This document shows positions 16,582 to 24,540 of a stretch of 64,000 bases of DNA, in pieces. The DNA is from Streptomyces vilmorinianum (GTDB taxonomy: Bacteria; Actinomycetota; Actinomycetes; Streptomycetales; Streptomycetaceae). The notes below the pieces were generated by a model. It was not told the DNA's origin, searched no databases, and saw only the letters and a program-made list of their open reading frames with translations. Every line of letters starts with the position of its first letter. Position 1 is the first letter of the stretch. The position numbers and the translations under genes were made by a program. Where the stretch lies: the NCBI RefSeq assembly GCF_005517195.1, contig NZ_CP040244.1, positions 5,102,001-5,166,000 of the forward strand, read 5' to 3'.

Positions 16582-17538
16582 ATGGCTGAGATCCTGGTTC
16601 TCGTGGACCACGCCGACGGTGCGGTCCGCAAGCCGGCGCTCGAACTGCTCACCCTGGCCCGCCGGATCGGCGAGCCGACGGCCGTCGTGCTCGGCGCCGG
16701 TGAGGCCGCGGCGTCGATCGCCGCCACCGCCGGGGAGTACGGCGCGGCCACCGTGTACGTCGCGGACGGCGCCGAGTTCGCCGAGCGGCTCGTCGTGCCG
16801 AAGGTCGACGCGCTCACCCAGATCGCCAAGGACAAGGGCGTCGCCGCCGTCCTGGTGCCCTCCTCCGGCGAGGGCAAGGAGGTCGCCGCGCGCGTCGCGC
16901 TGCGCCTCGGCTCCGGTCTCATCACCGACGCCGTGGAGCTGGAGGCCGGCGAGGAGGGCCCCGTCGCGACCCAGTCCGTCTTCGCCGCCTCGTACCAGGT
17001 GAAGTCGCGGGTCTCGCAGGGCGTCCCGGTCATCACCGTCAAGCCCAACTCCGCCGCCCCGGAGGCCGCCCCGGCCGCCGGTACGGTCGAGAATGTCACC
17101 GTCGCCTTCACGGGCAACGCCGCCAAGGTCGTCTCGCGCACCCCGCGGGTCTCCACCGGCCGCCCCGAGCTGACCGAGTCCGCGATCGTGGTCTCCGGCG
17201 GCCGCGGTGTCGGCGCGGCCGAGGGCTTCGAGGTCGTCGAGAAGCTCGCCGACTCGCTCGGCGCGGCGGTCGGCGCCTCGCGCGCCGCGGTCGACGCGGG
17301 CTGGTACCCGCACTCCAACCAGGTCGGCCAGACCGGCAAGCAGGTCTCGCCGCAGCTGTACATCGCGGCGGGCATCTCCGGCGCGATCCAGCACCGCGCG
17401 GGCATGCAGACCTCGAAGACGATCGTGGCCGTCAACAAGGACGCCGAGGCCCCGATCTTCGACCTCGTCGACTACGGCGTGGTCGGTGACCTCTTCGAGG
17501 TCCTGCCGCAGCTGACGGACGAGATCGGCGCGCGCTGA
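16582..17538 (+). CDS. etfA: Electron transfer flavoprotein, alpha subunit
   Basis: A 318-aa FAD-binding partner of EtfB. The C-terminal FAD domain shows VSGGRGVGAAEGF, GASRAAVDAGWYPHSNQVGQ, and LYIAAGISGAIQHRAGM, all hallmarks of EtfA. ATG start with AGGAGCAAGG upstream. Last gene before a strong bidirectional terminator. Confidence 0.95.
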   Translation: MAEILVLVDHADGAVRKPALELLTLARRIGEPTAVVLGAGEAAASIAATAGEYGAATVYVADGAEFAERLVVPKVDALTQIAKDKGVAAVLVPSSGEGKEVAARVALRLGSGLITDAVELEAGEEGPVATQSVFAASYQVKSRVSQGVPVITVKPNSAAPEAAPAAGTVENVTVAFTGNAAKVVSRTPRVSTGRPELTESAIVVSGGRGVGAAEGFEVVEKLADSLGAAVGASRAAVDAGWYPHSNQVGQTGKQVSPQLYIAAGISGAIQHRAGMQTSKTIVAVNKDAEAPIFDLVDYGVVGDLFEVLPQLTDEIGAR

Positions 17539-17558
17539 CCGCCCGGCTCCCGCCGAAA

Positions 17559-17601
17559 AAGAACCGGCCCGGTGGCACTCTGTGCCACCGGGCCGGTTCT
17601 T
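17559..17601. terminator. Strong bidirectional terminator (20-bp perfect stem)
   Basis: Perfect 20-bp arms (17559-17578 and 17582-17601) with TCT loop, A-tract on one side and T-rich end on the other, between the convergent etfA and DUF35-type genes. The stem tip reads GGTGGCACTCTGTGCCACC, very like the nearby TetR operator. Confidence 0.88.
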
Positions 17602-17619
17602 CTCGTTCCGGGCTCCCGG

Positions 17620-18024
17620 TCAGATCCAGCCGTCGAGGGGGACCTCTTCGCAGAGCCGGACGACCGGCTGCCGGCCGGAGGCGGTGGAGCGGGAGGCGAG
17701 CCTGACCCGTACGCCGGGGCGCACCGCGTGGAGCGGGCCGTCGACCCGGCACCGGACGACGAAGCCCTCGGCCATGTACACCGGCCAGAGGTCGGCGTCG
17801 GCCGCGGCGACCCCGCGGCGTACGGAGATCACGCCCTCGCCCTCGCTGCGTTCGGGCGCGAGGTCGGTCGACCCGCAGGTCGGACAGAGCAGGCGCTGGA
17901 AAGTCGTGGTGTGGCACCAGCGGCAGAGCTGGTAGTAGAGCTCGGCGTCGGCGACCGATTCCTCGGTCCGGACGGCGGCGCTCCCGATCCTCAGTCCCGT
18001 GGATCCCGATCCCGTGTGGAACAC
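17620..18024 (-). CDS. Zinc-ribbon/OB-fold protein (DUF35 type)
   Basis: A 134-aa protein with an N-terminal rubredoxin-like zinc ribbon (LCRWC and LLCPTCGS knuckles) and a C-terminal OB fold, the DUF35 layout. Such proteins bind acyl-CoA and partner with thiolases or hydratases. GTG 18024 is chosen because GGAG lies 8 nt upstream; a longer start at 18042 would place that site inside the gene. A perfect operator palindrome lies about 50 bp upstream, linking it to the acyl-CoA regulon. Confidence 0.82.
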   Translation of the reverse strand: MFHTGSGSTGLRIGSAAVRTEESVADAELYYQLCRWCHTTTFQRLLCPTCGSTDLAPERSEGEGVISVRRGVAAADADLWPVYMAEGFVVRCRVDGPLHAVRPGVRVRLASRSTASGRQPVVRLCEEVPLDGWI

Positions 18025-18074
18025 GATGCCTTCTCCTTGCACTCGGCGGCTCGACCGTGCATGGAGTCAACATA

Positions 18075-18089
18075 TGGCACTGAGTGCCA
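18075..18089. promoter_or_regulatory. TetR-type operator, perfect 15-bp palindrome
   Basis: TGGCACT-G-AGTGCCA upstream of the DUF35-type gene. It is the cleanest copy of the motif shared with 14520-14559 and, in variant form, 18898-18933. Confidence 0.7.
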
Positions 18090-18144
18090 CAGAATAAAGA
18101 CCTCAGTTCCCTGAATTGATGATACTGAGATCCCCGAGGGTCCC

Positions 18145-18864
18145 TCAGCTCTCGCCGAGGCTCGATTCCACCTCGCGCACCACGCGCCACATCGGCGTGG
18201 ACCGCTTGGTGATCACCACGACGACGTCCTCGGCCGCGTCCTCCTGGACACCGCCGGCACCGGGCCCCTCGCGCCCCTCCTGCCAGGTGTTCTGGACGAA
18301 TTCCAGGGCCTGGTCCACCTCGGCCAGCGGGTCGCCCTCGCCGCCGGAGCGCAGCCAGTGGCGCAGGGCGTGGTTGTGGGCGGCGACCACGGCGGCGGCG
18401 ACCACGTTGGCCCGCAGCGTGCCGTCGCGGCGGTCGGCGAAGCGGGTGCGCAGATAGTCGCCGAGCGTCTTCTCGTACCGCCAGACGACCGACAGTTCGT
18501 ACGTCCGCAGGCCCGTCACCTCGCGGGTGAGGCGGTAGCGCTGGACGGAGAAGGTGGGGTTCTCGGCGTACATCCGCATGACGAGGCGGGCGGCGCCGCA
18601 CACCCTGACCAGCGGGTCGTCGGTGTCCCCGCTCGCGGCGAGGAACTCGGTCATGTCGGCCAGGCACTGCTCGTGGTCGGGGAAGACCACGTCCTCCTTG
18701 GAGGGGAAGTACCGGAAGAAGGACCGCCGGCCGACCCCGGCCAGCGTGACGATGTCGTCGACCGTCGTCTGTTCGTACCCGCGCTCCAGGAAGAGCTGGA
18801 AGGCCGCGGCGATGAGGGAGTCCCGCATCGCGGGCTTCGCGGAGTTCGTCGAGGCTGTTCCCAT
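18145..18864 (-). CDS. TetR-family regulator of the acyl-CoA block
   Basis: A 239-aa regulator with N-terminal TetR HTH (TVDDIVTLAGVGRRSFFRYFPSKEDVV split over residues 33-60) and a long helical ligand domain. A -10-like TAGGTT sits exactly 6 nt before the ATG and no RBS is seen, suggesting a leaderless mRNA. Context (acyl-CoA dehydrogenase, ETF, DUF35 protein, dehydrogenase) and the shared GGCAC/GTGCC operators suggest it represses short- or medium-chain acyl-CoA oxidation. A TetR repressor of short-chain acyl-CoA metabolism (AccR) is known in S. avermitilis; orthology is untested. Confidence 0.88.
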   Translation of the reverse strand: MGTASTNSAKPAMRDSLIAAAFQLFLERGYEQTTVDDIVTLAGVGRRSFFRYFPSKEDVVFPDHEQCLADMTEFLAASGDTDDPLVRVCGAARLVMRMYAENPTFSVQRYRLTREVTGLRTYELSVVWRYEKTLGDYLRTRFADRRDGTLRANVVAAAVVAAHNHALRHWLRSGGEGDPLAEVDQALEFVQNTWQEGREGPGAGGVQEDAAEDVVVVITKRSTPMWRVVREVESSLGES

Positions 18865-18897
18865 GGCCCGAACCTAACATCCGGGGTACGGGAAAGC

Positions 18898-18933
18898 GGC
18901 ACTTGGTGCCGGGCTTGACCGGCACCAAGTGCC
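18898..18933. promoter_or_regulatory. 15-bp inverted repeat: tetR operator and/or terminator of upstream gene
   Basis: Perfect arms GGCACTTGGTGCCGG and CCGGCACCAAGTGCC with a 6-base spacer, about 34-69 bp upstream of the tetR start. Each arm is itself near-palindromic (GGCAC-TTG-GTGCC) and close to the regulon motif. As it also follows the short-chain dehydrogenase stop by 18 bp, it could act as that gene's terminator. Confidence 0.6.
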
Positions 18934-18951
18934 CTCAGGGGCCTACGGCGG

Positions 18952-19713
18952 TCAGCGGGCGGCCATCCGCAGGGCGCCGTCCATCCGGATCGTCTCGCCG
19001 TTGAGGTAGTCGTGCTCGGCGACCATGGTGACGAGCCGGGCGTACTCGTCCGGGCGGGCCAGGCGCTGCGGGAAGGTGACGCTCGCGCCGAGCCCGGCCC
19101 GGACCTCCTCGCTGAATCCGGCCATCATCGGGGTGTCGACGATGCCGGGCGCGATGGTGACGACCCGGATGCCGAACTGGGCGAGGTCCCGCGCGGCGGT
19201 GACGGTCATCCCGGCGACGCCGGCCTTGGAGGCGGCGTAGGCGATCTGTCCGACCTGGCCCTCGAAGGCGGCGATCGAGGCCGTGTTGACGACCAGGCCA
19301 CGCTGCCCGTTCTCGTCCGGCTCCTGCCGGGCGATGGCCTCGGCGGCGAGCCGCATCACGTTGAAGGTGCCGACCAGGTTGACGTCCACGACCGCCCTGA
19401 AGAGTGCCAGGTCGTGCGGTCCCTTGCGCCCGAGCACCCGCGCGGAGGGCGCGATCCCAGCGCAGTTGACCGCGAGCCGCAGCTCGGCCCCGTCCTCCGC
19501 GATCCGCCCGAGCGCCGCCCGCACCTGCTCCTCGTCGGTGACGTCGGCCGGGAGCAGCGTGACCCCGTCCGCGGGCGCCTCGGCCCCGGCGACCGCCTTG
19601 TCGAGGTCGAGCCCGTACACGGTGGCGCCCTGCGCGGCGAGCGCTGCGGCGGTGGCCGCACCGAGCCCCGAAGCGGCACCGGTGACGAGCGCGGCGGAAC
19701 CTGCGATGTCCAT
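18952..19713 (-). CDS. Short-chain dehydrogenase, 3-hydroxyacyl-CoA dehydrogenase type 2-like
   Basis: A 253-aa NAD(P)-dependent SDR. The cofactor loop TGAASGLG lies near residue 11, the NCAG motif near residue 83, catalytic Ser in NTASIAAFEGQVG, and YAASK with catalytic Tyr/Lys near residue 158; the sequence ends in the typical NGETIRMDGALRM. The overall pattern matches HSD17B10-like 3-hydroxyacyl-CoA dehydrogenases. GGAG lies just before the ATG. Its place beside acyl-CoA dehydrogenases supports a beta-oxidation role. Confidence 0.88.
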   Translation of the reverse strand: MDIAGSAALVTGAASGLGAATAAALAAQGATVYGLDLDKAVAGAEAPADGVTLLPADVTDEEQVRAALGRIAEDGAELRLAVNCAGIAPSARVLGRKGPHDLALFRAVVDVNLVGTFNVMRLAAEAIARQEPDENGQRGLVVNTASIAAFEGQVGQIAYAASKAGVAGMTVTAARDLAQFGIRVVTIAPGIVDTPMMAGFSEEVRAGLGASVTFPQRLARPDEYARLVTMVAEHDYLNGETIRMDGALRMAAR

Positions 19714-19797
19714 GGAACTCCTCGTACGAACCGGCGGCCCGTCACGGGCCGCCGTAGGTGTGTGGTGATGGATGGATGGCGAGGGCCGGCCTGGGCG

Positions 19798-20202
19798 CTA
19801 CTTCCACTCGTAGGCCTTGTCCGTGAACTTCCCGCCTTCGTCCTGCTCGAACTCGAACACGCCGACGGTGCCGTTGAGCCGGGTGAAGCGCGCGGCGGCG
19901 CTCTCCCAGAAGATCGAGCCGCGCCAGCTGGCCCCGCCGGACTCGGTGACATGCCCGATTCCGGAGCCGTGCCAGGTGACGGACTCGCCGTCGCGGGTCA
20001 TGGTGACCCCCTGGCCTTCTCCGAAGAGGGTGCCGTCGGCACGCATGACCGACTCGTACGTGCCCATGGTGGTGCCCTCGACGCCCAGAAGAGTTCCGCT
20101 CGCGCGGATCGACACCTCAAGGACCGCGTGGCCACCGTCCGTGGACAGCACCCGGATTCCCGTGACCTCTCCCGTTTCCTCACCGATCAGGTCTCCGAGC
20201 AT
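19798..20202 (-). CDS. Beta-rich hypothetical protein (134 aa)
   Basis: Begins MLGDLIGEETGEVTGIRV. Alternating beta strands and Gly turns over the whole length suggest a small beta barrel (calycin- or DUF3224-like), without signal peptide. GGAGAGGAG precedes the ATG. It sits between two lipid-oxidation genes on the same strand; a ligand-binding role is guesswork. Confidence 0.65.
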   Translation of the reverse strand: MLGDLIGEETGEVTGIRVLSTDGGHAVLEVSIRASGTLLGVEGTTMGTYESVMRADGTLFGEGQGVTMTRDGESVTWHGSGIGHVTESGGASWRGSIFWESAAARFTRLNGTVGVFEFEQDEGGKFTDKAYEWK

Positions 20203-20285
20203 GATGGGGCTCCTCTCCTGAGACGACGGATCGGGTCCCCCCTTCCGGACTACGCCCGCCGGCACGGCCCGGCAACCCGGGAGGT

Positions 20286-21440
20286 TCAGCGGGCGAGCCC
20301 GCGGCTGATGACGAGCCGCTGGATCTGGTTGGTGCCCTCGAAGATCTGCATGATCTTGGCCTCGCGCATATAGCGCTCGACCGGGAAGTCGCGGGTGTAT
20401 CCGTACCCGCCGAGGACCTGGACGGCGTCGGTGGTCACCTTCATGGCGGCGTCGGTCGCGATCAGCTTCGCGGCGCTGGCCTGGCGGCTGAAGGGGCGGC
20501 CCAGGTCGCGGCGGCGGGCCGCGTCGAGGTAGGTGGCGCGCGCGGAGTCGACGGCGGCGGCCATGTCGGCCAGGAGGAAGCCGAGACCCTGGTGGTCGAC
20601 GATCCTCCGGCCGAAGGTGGTGCGCTCGTTGGCGTATTCGACGGCGGCGTCGAGGGCGGCCTGGGCCAGGCCCGTGGCGCAGGCGGCGATGCCCAGGCGG
20701 CCGCAGTCCAGTGCGCTGAACGCGATCTGGAGCCCCTGGCCCTCGTCGCCGATGAGCCGGTCGGCCTCCAGGAGGGCGCCGTCCCAGTGGGCGGAGGTGG
20801 TCGGGACGGCCTGGAGGCCCATCTTGCGCTCGGGCTTGCCGAAGGTGAGGCCCTCGGTCGCGCCGGGGGCGAGGAAGCAGGAGACGCCGTGGCTGCCGGC
20901 GGCGGTGCGGGCGAAGAGGGCGTAGAAGCCGGCCTTGCCGCCGTGGGTGATCCACGCCTTGTTTCCGGTGACCCGATACGCCGTACCACCAGCGCCGTCT
21001 TCGGTGCGCTCGGCCTTGCAGTTCAGCGCGGCGGCGTCGGAGCCGGCCTGGGGCTCGGAGAGGCTGTAGCCGCCGATGGTCTCGCCGGCGAGCATCGCGG
21101 GGAGCCAGCGTTCCTTCTGCTCGGGGGTTCCGAAGGAGTTCAGGGGGTGGCAGGCGAGCGTGTGGACGCTGGTGGCGACGGCCACGGCCGCCCAGCGGGC
21201 CGCCAGCTCCTCCAGGACCTGCAGATACACCTCGTACGGCTGGCCTCCGCCGCCGTACTCCTCGGGGTAGGCGAGGCCGAGCAGCCCGGCCTCGCCGAGG
21301 GTGGTGAACAGACCTTCCGGGTACGTCTCGGCGGCCTCGTGCTCGTCCACGCGGGGAGAGAGTTCCTTGTCGGCGATCTCCCGGGTGAGGGCGATGAGGT
21401 CCGCTGCCTCGGGGGTGGGAAGCAGGCGGTCGACATCCAT
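20286..21440 (-). CDS. Acyl-CoA dehydrogenase (second copy)
   Basis: A 384-aa FAD enzyme. Signatures are YSLSEPQAGSDAAAL, RTTFGRRIVDHQGLGFLLAD, QVLGGYGYTRDFPVERYMRE and FEGTNQIQRLVISR. ATG 21440 is chosen with GGAG 6 nt upstream; an in-frame start at 21464 exists but overlaps the promoter region. It is only moderately similar to the copy at 14583 and probably has another chain-length preference. A TetR gene is divergent, with an inverted repeat between them. Confidence 0.93.
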   Translation of the reverse strand: MDVDRLLPTPEAADLIALTREIADKELSPRVDEHEAAETYPEGLFTTLGEAGLLGLAYPEEYGGGGQPYEVYLQVLEELAARWAAVAVATSVHTLACHPLNSFGTPEQKERWLPAMLAGETIGGYSLSEPQAGSDAAALNCKAERTEDGAGGTAYRVTGNKAWITHGGKAGFYALFARTAAGSHGVSCFLAPGATEGLTFGKPERKMGLQAVPTTSAHWDGALLEADRLIGDEGQGLQIAFSALDCGRLGIAACATGLAQAALDAAVEYANERTTFGRRIVDHQGLGFLLADMAAAVDSARATYLDAARRRDLGRPFSRQASAAKLIATDAAMKVTTDAVQVLGGYGYTRDFPVERYMREAKIMQIFEGTNQIQRLVISRGLAR

Positions 21441-21469
21441 GGCGACTCCAGTGACACTCAGCACCGATC

Positions 21470-21503
21470 AAACGGTACTGCAGGCGGTACGGCAGTACCG
21501 TTT
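21470..21503. promoter_or_regulatory. TetR operator between acyl-CoA dehydrogenase and tetR
   Basis: Perfect 11-bp arms AAACGGTACTG and CAGTACCGTTT with a 12-base spacer that contains a further GGTAC. The site lies 30 bp from the dehydrogenase start and 62 bp from the tetR start, in position to control both. Confidence 0.65.
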
Positions 21504-21564
21504 AGAGTAACGCAGAAGGGCGCCACCGAAACCCCCCGAACGGGTCGACCGGCATACTGTTCGG

Positions 21565-22170
21565 GTGATCGAGACCTCAGCCGCCGGCGCTCCGAAGCTG
21601 ACGGGCCGCGGCGCCGCCCGCCGGTCCGCCCTGTTCGAGGAGCTGGTGGCCCTCCTGGTCGCCGAGGGCTTCGCCCAGCTGACGCTGGACGATCTCGCGG
21701 CCCGGCTGCGCTGCTCCAAGCGCACGCTCTACGGCCTGGCGGACAGCAAGGAACAGCTCGTCCGCGCGGCCGTCGTCCACTTCTTCCGGCGCGCCACCAC
21801 CCGGGTCGAGGCGGTCCTCGCGGCGGAGCCCGAGCCCGCGGAGCGGCTGGCCGCGTATCTGCGGGCGGTCGCGGCGGAACTGGCGCCGGTCTCCCCGCAG
21901 TTCTTCGACGACGTGGCCGCCTTCGAACCGGCAGCCGAGGTCTACGAGCGCAATACGCGCGCGGCCGCGGGCCGGGTGCAGCAGCTGATCGAGGAGGGCG
22001 TGCGCGCGGGCGCCTTCCGGGAGGTCCATGTGACCTTCGCGGCCGATGTCATCGCCTCCGTCATGGTCCGCATCCAGCAGCGGCAGGTCGCGGCGGCGAC
22101 CGGGCTCGCGGACGCGGAGGCGTACGGGCAGCTCGCGGAGCTGCTCCTGAACGGCCTGCGCAGGAACTGA
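21565..22170 (+). CDS. TetR-family regulator, divergent from acyl-CoA dehydrogenase
   Basis: A 201-aa regulator with N-terminal HTH (TLDDLAARLRCSKRTLYGL, residues about 40-58) and a TetR C-terminal ligand domain. GTG start without RBS; a CATACT hexamer lies exactly 6 nt upstream, suggesting a leaderless mRNA. Likely represses the divergent dehydrogenase and itself via the 21470-21503 repeat. Confidence 0.88.
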   Translation: MIETSAAGAPKLTGRGAARRSALFEELVALLVAEGFAQLTLDDLAARLRCSKRTLYGLADSKEQLVRAAVVHFFRRATTRVEAVLAAEPEPAERLAAYLRAVAAELAPVSPQFFDDVAAFEPAAEVYERNTRAAAGRVQQLIEEGVRAGAFREVHVTFAADVIASVMVRIQQRQVAAATGLADAEAYGQLAELLLNGLRRN

Positions 22171-22267
22171 GGCATGGCCGATACCGGCCACCCGTCCGTC
22201 ACCCTTCGCAGCTGATCCACTACTGTGTGCGGCGCATCGATTCGCCACGACACAGGGAGTTCTTCGC

Positions 22268-22951
22268 GTGGAGCGCAGCCGTACCGACCTGAGGATCCGT
22301 GCCGTACTCGCCGCGATGGGCGTCACCGCCGCGCTGGCCACCGCCCCCGCCGCGCAGGCCGCGCCCGCGGAACAGATCAAGGCCGTGCCGCCGGCGCCGT
22401 GCTCCGGCGAGTTCGAGGGCGACAAGCGCCTCGGCCCGAAGTACCTGCCGAAGAAGAAGCAGGAGCCGGTGGGTCCGCTGCTGCGCCACTACCACCGCAC
22501 CGGGAAGCTCTCCTCGGCGGACTTCCTCAAGAAGTACTGGGAGGGCCCGGCCGACACCGGCGGCTGGAAGTACCCGCCGAACGACGGCTTCGCCGAGGTC
22601 AACGGCGAGATCGACAAGGCACCGGACACCCTGGAGGAGGGCGAGCGCCTGGACCGCTTCGGCTCGGAGTACGGCTCCTACCTCGCCCCGGCCGGCGACC
22701 TGTACGCCAAGCGCGCGCTGCCCCCGCAGAACCTGAACACCCGTGACGCGGCCTTCCCGTGCGACTACCACCTGTACGAGGTGACCAAGTCGTTCACCGT
22801 CTGGGAGGGCGGGATCGCGCCCTGGTTCGAGCAGCCGGGCGGCGGCCGCCAGATCAAGCTGGACCCGGCGTTCCTGAACCCGGGGGACGGGCAGCGGCTG
22901 AACGTGAAGTGGCTGCTGGACCACGGCTATCTGGAGCGCGTCACCGCGTGA
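22268..22951 (+). CDS. Secreted TNT-domain NAD(+) glycohydrolase toxin
   Basis: A 227-aa protein with a Sec signal peptide (Arg-rich start, Ala-rich core, cut near AQAAPA at about residue 31). The mature part is a TNT (tuberculosis necrotizing toxin) domain: GWKYPPNDGF near residue 99, LDRFGSEYGSYLAPAG near 128, RALPP near 150 and PWFEQPGGGRQ near 186. In CpnT of M. tuberculosis this domain hydrolyses NAD+; conserved Arg, Tyr and Gln positions appear kept, but exact catalytic residues need alignment. Two Cys could form a disulfide outside the cell. The next gene overlaps it by 4 nt (GTGA) and is a candidate immunity gene. Confidence 0.85.
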   Translation: MERSRTDLRIRAVLAAMGVTAALATAPAAQAAPAEQIKAVPPAPCSGEFEGDKRLGPKYLPKKKQEPVGPLLRHYHRTGKLSSADFLKKYWEGPADTGGWKYPPNDGFAEVNGEIDKAPDTLEEGERLDRFGSEYGSYLAPAGDLYAKRALPPQNLNTRDAAFPCDYHLYEVTKSFTVWEGGIAPWFEQPGGGRQIKLDPAFLNPGDGQRLNVKWLLDHGYLERVTA

Positions 22952-23193
22952 CCGTGACGGACCGGCAGAACCTCGCGCGGGCACTCCAGGAGGCCGGAGT
23001 ACCCGCCGAGCACTACTGGATCGAGGGCGCCCACGAACCGGCGCCCACCCCGCCGGACTTCGTCTATCTGCGGTCGCTTGAGGGCGGCCGCTGGGAGGTG
23101 GGCGTGTACGAGCGGGGCGCGTACGAGCCGGTCGCCACGCACGCCACGGAGGCGGCGGCGTGCGCCCACCTCCGTACGCTGATCGGCCGCTAG
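22948..23193 (+). CDS. Small acidic protein, candidate TNT immunity factor (81 aa)
   Basis: GTG start overlaps the toxin stop (GTGA), so the two are coupled. The protein lacks signal peptide and membrane segments and has an alpha helix followed by strands (FVYLRSLEGGRWEVGVYERG) and a final helix. It is far smaller than the known mycobacterial TNT antitoxin IFT and shows no obvious resemblance to it. Immunity is inferred only from position and size. Confidence 0.65.
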   Translation: MTVTDRQNLARALQEAGVPAEHYWIEGAHEPAPTPPDFVYLRSLEGGRWEVGVYERGAYEPVATHATEAAACAHLRTLIGR

Positions 23194-23245
23194 GGCCGTT
23201 CCCCAGGCGGCGCGAGCTCGGCAAGGCCCAAGAGACAGGCCCTAG
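23190..23245. terminator. Long-loop inverted repeat spanning two convergent stop codons
   Basis: CTAGGGCC and GGCCCTAG arms with a 40-base loop; each arm contains the TAG stop of one of the convergent genes. Weak as a terminator because of the loop size. Confidence 0.35.
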
Positions 23246-24432
23246 TCCGGCAGGATCGGCGGGTCGGCGAGGCGTACGAGTTCGAGGGCCTGCCCCGGGA
23301 ACCAGTCGCCCGCCTTCGGGTCGACCGTCCCGCGCTCGGGGTCCTTCGGACCGGCCGTACCGCGCAGACAGCGGCCGTCGGACTCCCCTGGCGTCTTGAT
23401 CCACAGCCGGGCGTCGTGGAGCGGATCGCCGGTCGCGGCCGTCGGCCGGGGTCCGAGTCCGCGGCCGGGCGGGTTGCACCACTCCTGCGGGTCGGGGTGG
23501 GCGCCGGGCTTCGGGGTCCAGGGCCCCCGGCCCGCGCGGCCGGTGTCGGTGACGAAGTGAGCGCGGCCGGCCGCCGGGGCTCCGGCGTGGGTGGCCAGCC
23601 AGGCGCGGGCCTCGGCGCGGCTCCGGCTCGGGCCGGGGCAGTCGGCGGGGTCGCCCGCCTTGGAGGCGTGGGCGAGACAGCCGGAGACGAGGGTGCCGTA
23701 CCAGGCGGTGTCCTCGTCGGAGTGGTAGTGGGAGACGTTGACCGCGAACCCGGTCGCGCGGCCGACGCCGGCCTTGAGCAGCCGGGGCACGAGGGTGCCG
23801 ACGGCGTGCCAGCCGGGGTGTCCCGCGTCGATGTAGACCGTGGTGCCGGCGAGCGGTTCGAGGGTGTCGACGGCGCGACCGACCGCCGCGTAGCGGGCGG
23901 CTGTTCGCGTCCCCCGGCTGTCGTCCTGGCCGCAGTCCGAGGGCAGCAGGGCGATGCCGTCCGGTTCCAGGACGACGAGCGCGCGGTGGCCGCCGATGCC
24001 CCGGGCGACGGCTCGGATCCAGGTGTCGTAGCCGGTTTCGGTGGCCGCGCCGCCGGCGGAGTACTGCGAGCAGTCACGGCCCGGCACGTTGTAGAGCACG
24101 AGGACGGGCACGGTCCCCTCCCGCGTGGCGGTCTCCACCACGTGGCGCGCGGCACGTTCGACGGCGGCGGGTGTCCCGTCCCCGAGCCAGACGGCGTGCG
24201 GGGTGCGGACCAGGGCGAGCAGTCCGGCGGCGGTGCGCTCGTCTCCTCGCGCGCGGAGTTCGTGGTACTGGGCGAGCGCGGCCGGGTTGGCGGCGGGGGT
24301 GTGGAAGCGGACGGGGTCGGGCGGTGCGCCCCCGGCCGTCACCGGCAGGAGCGCGGCGGCGAGCAGGGCGAGGGCGAGCGAGGCGAGGGCCAGGACCCGT
24401 GCGGACGGCACGGCGGTGGAGCGGTGGTGCAT
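23242..24432 (-). CDS. Secreted glycoside hydrolase family 6 cellulase
   Basis: A 396-aa enzyme cleaving beta-1,4-glucan. It has an N-terminal Sec signal peptide with a long Ala/Leu core and both GH6 signatures: VLYNVPGRDCSQYSAGG near residue 115 and VVLEPDGIALL near residue 155. Four or more Cys suit disulfides. There is no carbohydrate-binding module, so it is a single-domain endoglucanase or cellobiohydrolase. ATG 24432 is chosen with GAGAGGA upstream. A CebR-like box lies 35 bp upstream, predicting induction by cello-oligosaccharides. Confidence 0.9.
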   Translation of the reverse strand: MHHRSTAVPSARVLALASLALALLAAALLPVTAGGAPPDPVRFHTPAANPAALAQYHELRARGDERTAAGLLALVRTPHAVWLGDGTPAAVERAARHVVETATREGTVPVLVLYNVPGRDCSQYSAGGAATETGYDTWIRAVARGIGGHRALVVLEPDGIALLPSDCGQDDSRGTRTAARYAAVGRAVDTLEPLAGTTVYIDAGHPGWHAVGTLVPRLLKAGVGRATGFAVNVSHYHSDEDTAWYGTLVSGCLAHASKAGDPADCPGPSRSRAEARAWLATHAGAPAAGRAHFVTDTGRAGRGPWTPKPGAHPDPQEWCNPPGRGLGPRPTAATGDPLHDARLWIKTPGESDGRCLRGTAGPKDPERGTVDPKAGDWFPGQALELVRLADPPILPD

Positions 24433-24466
24433 GGGAGACGTCCTCTCGGCACGCTCCGGCACGCGA

Positions 24467-24480
24467 CGGGAGCGCTCCCG
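24467..24480. promoter_or_regulatory. CebR-like operator before GH6 cellulase
   Basis: CGGGAGCGCTCCCG is a perfect 14-bp palindrome that differs from the known Streptomyces CebR box TGGGAGCGCTCCCA only at the outermost pair. Its place directly upstream of a cellulase gene supports the assignment. Confidence 0.75.
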
Positions 24481-24540
24481 CGAGCGTCGCCCGACCGCCT
24501 CGTACACGTCAATGACACGAAAGGCTGGTCCGCGTGTGCG

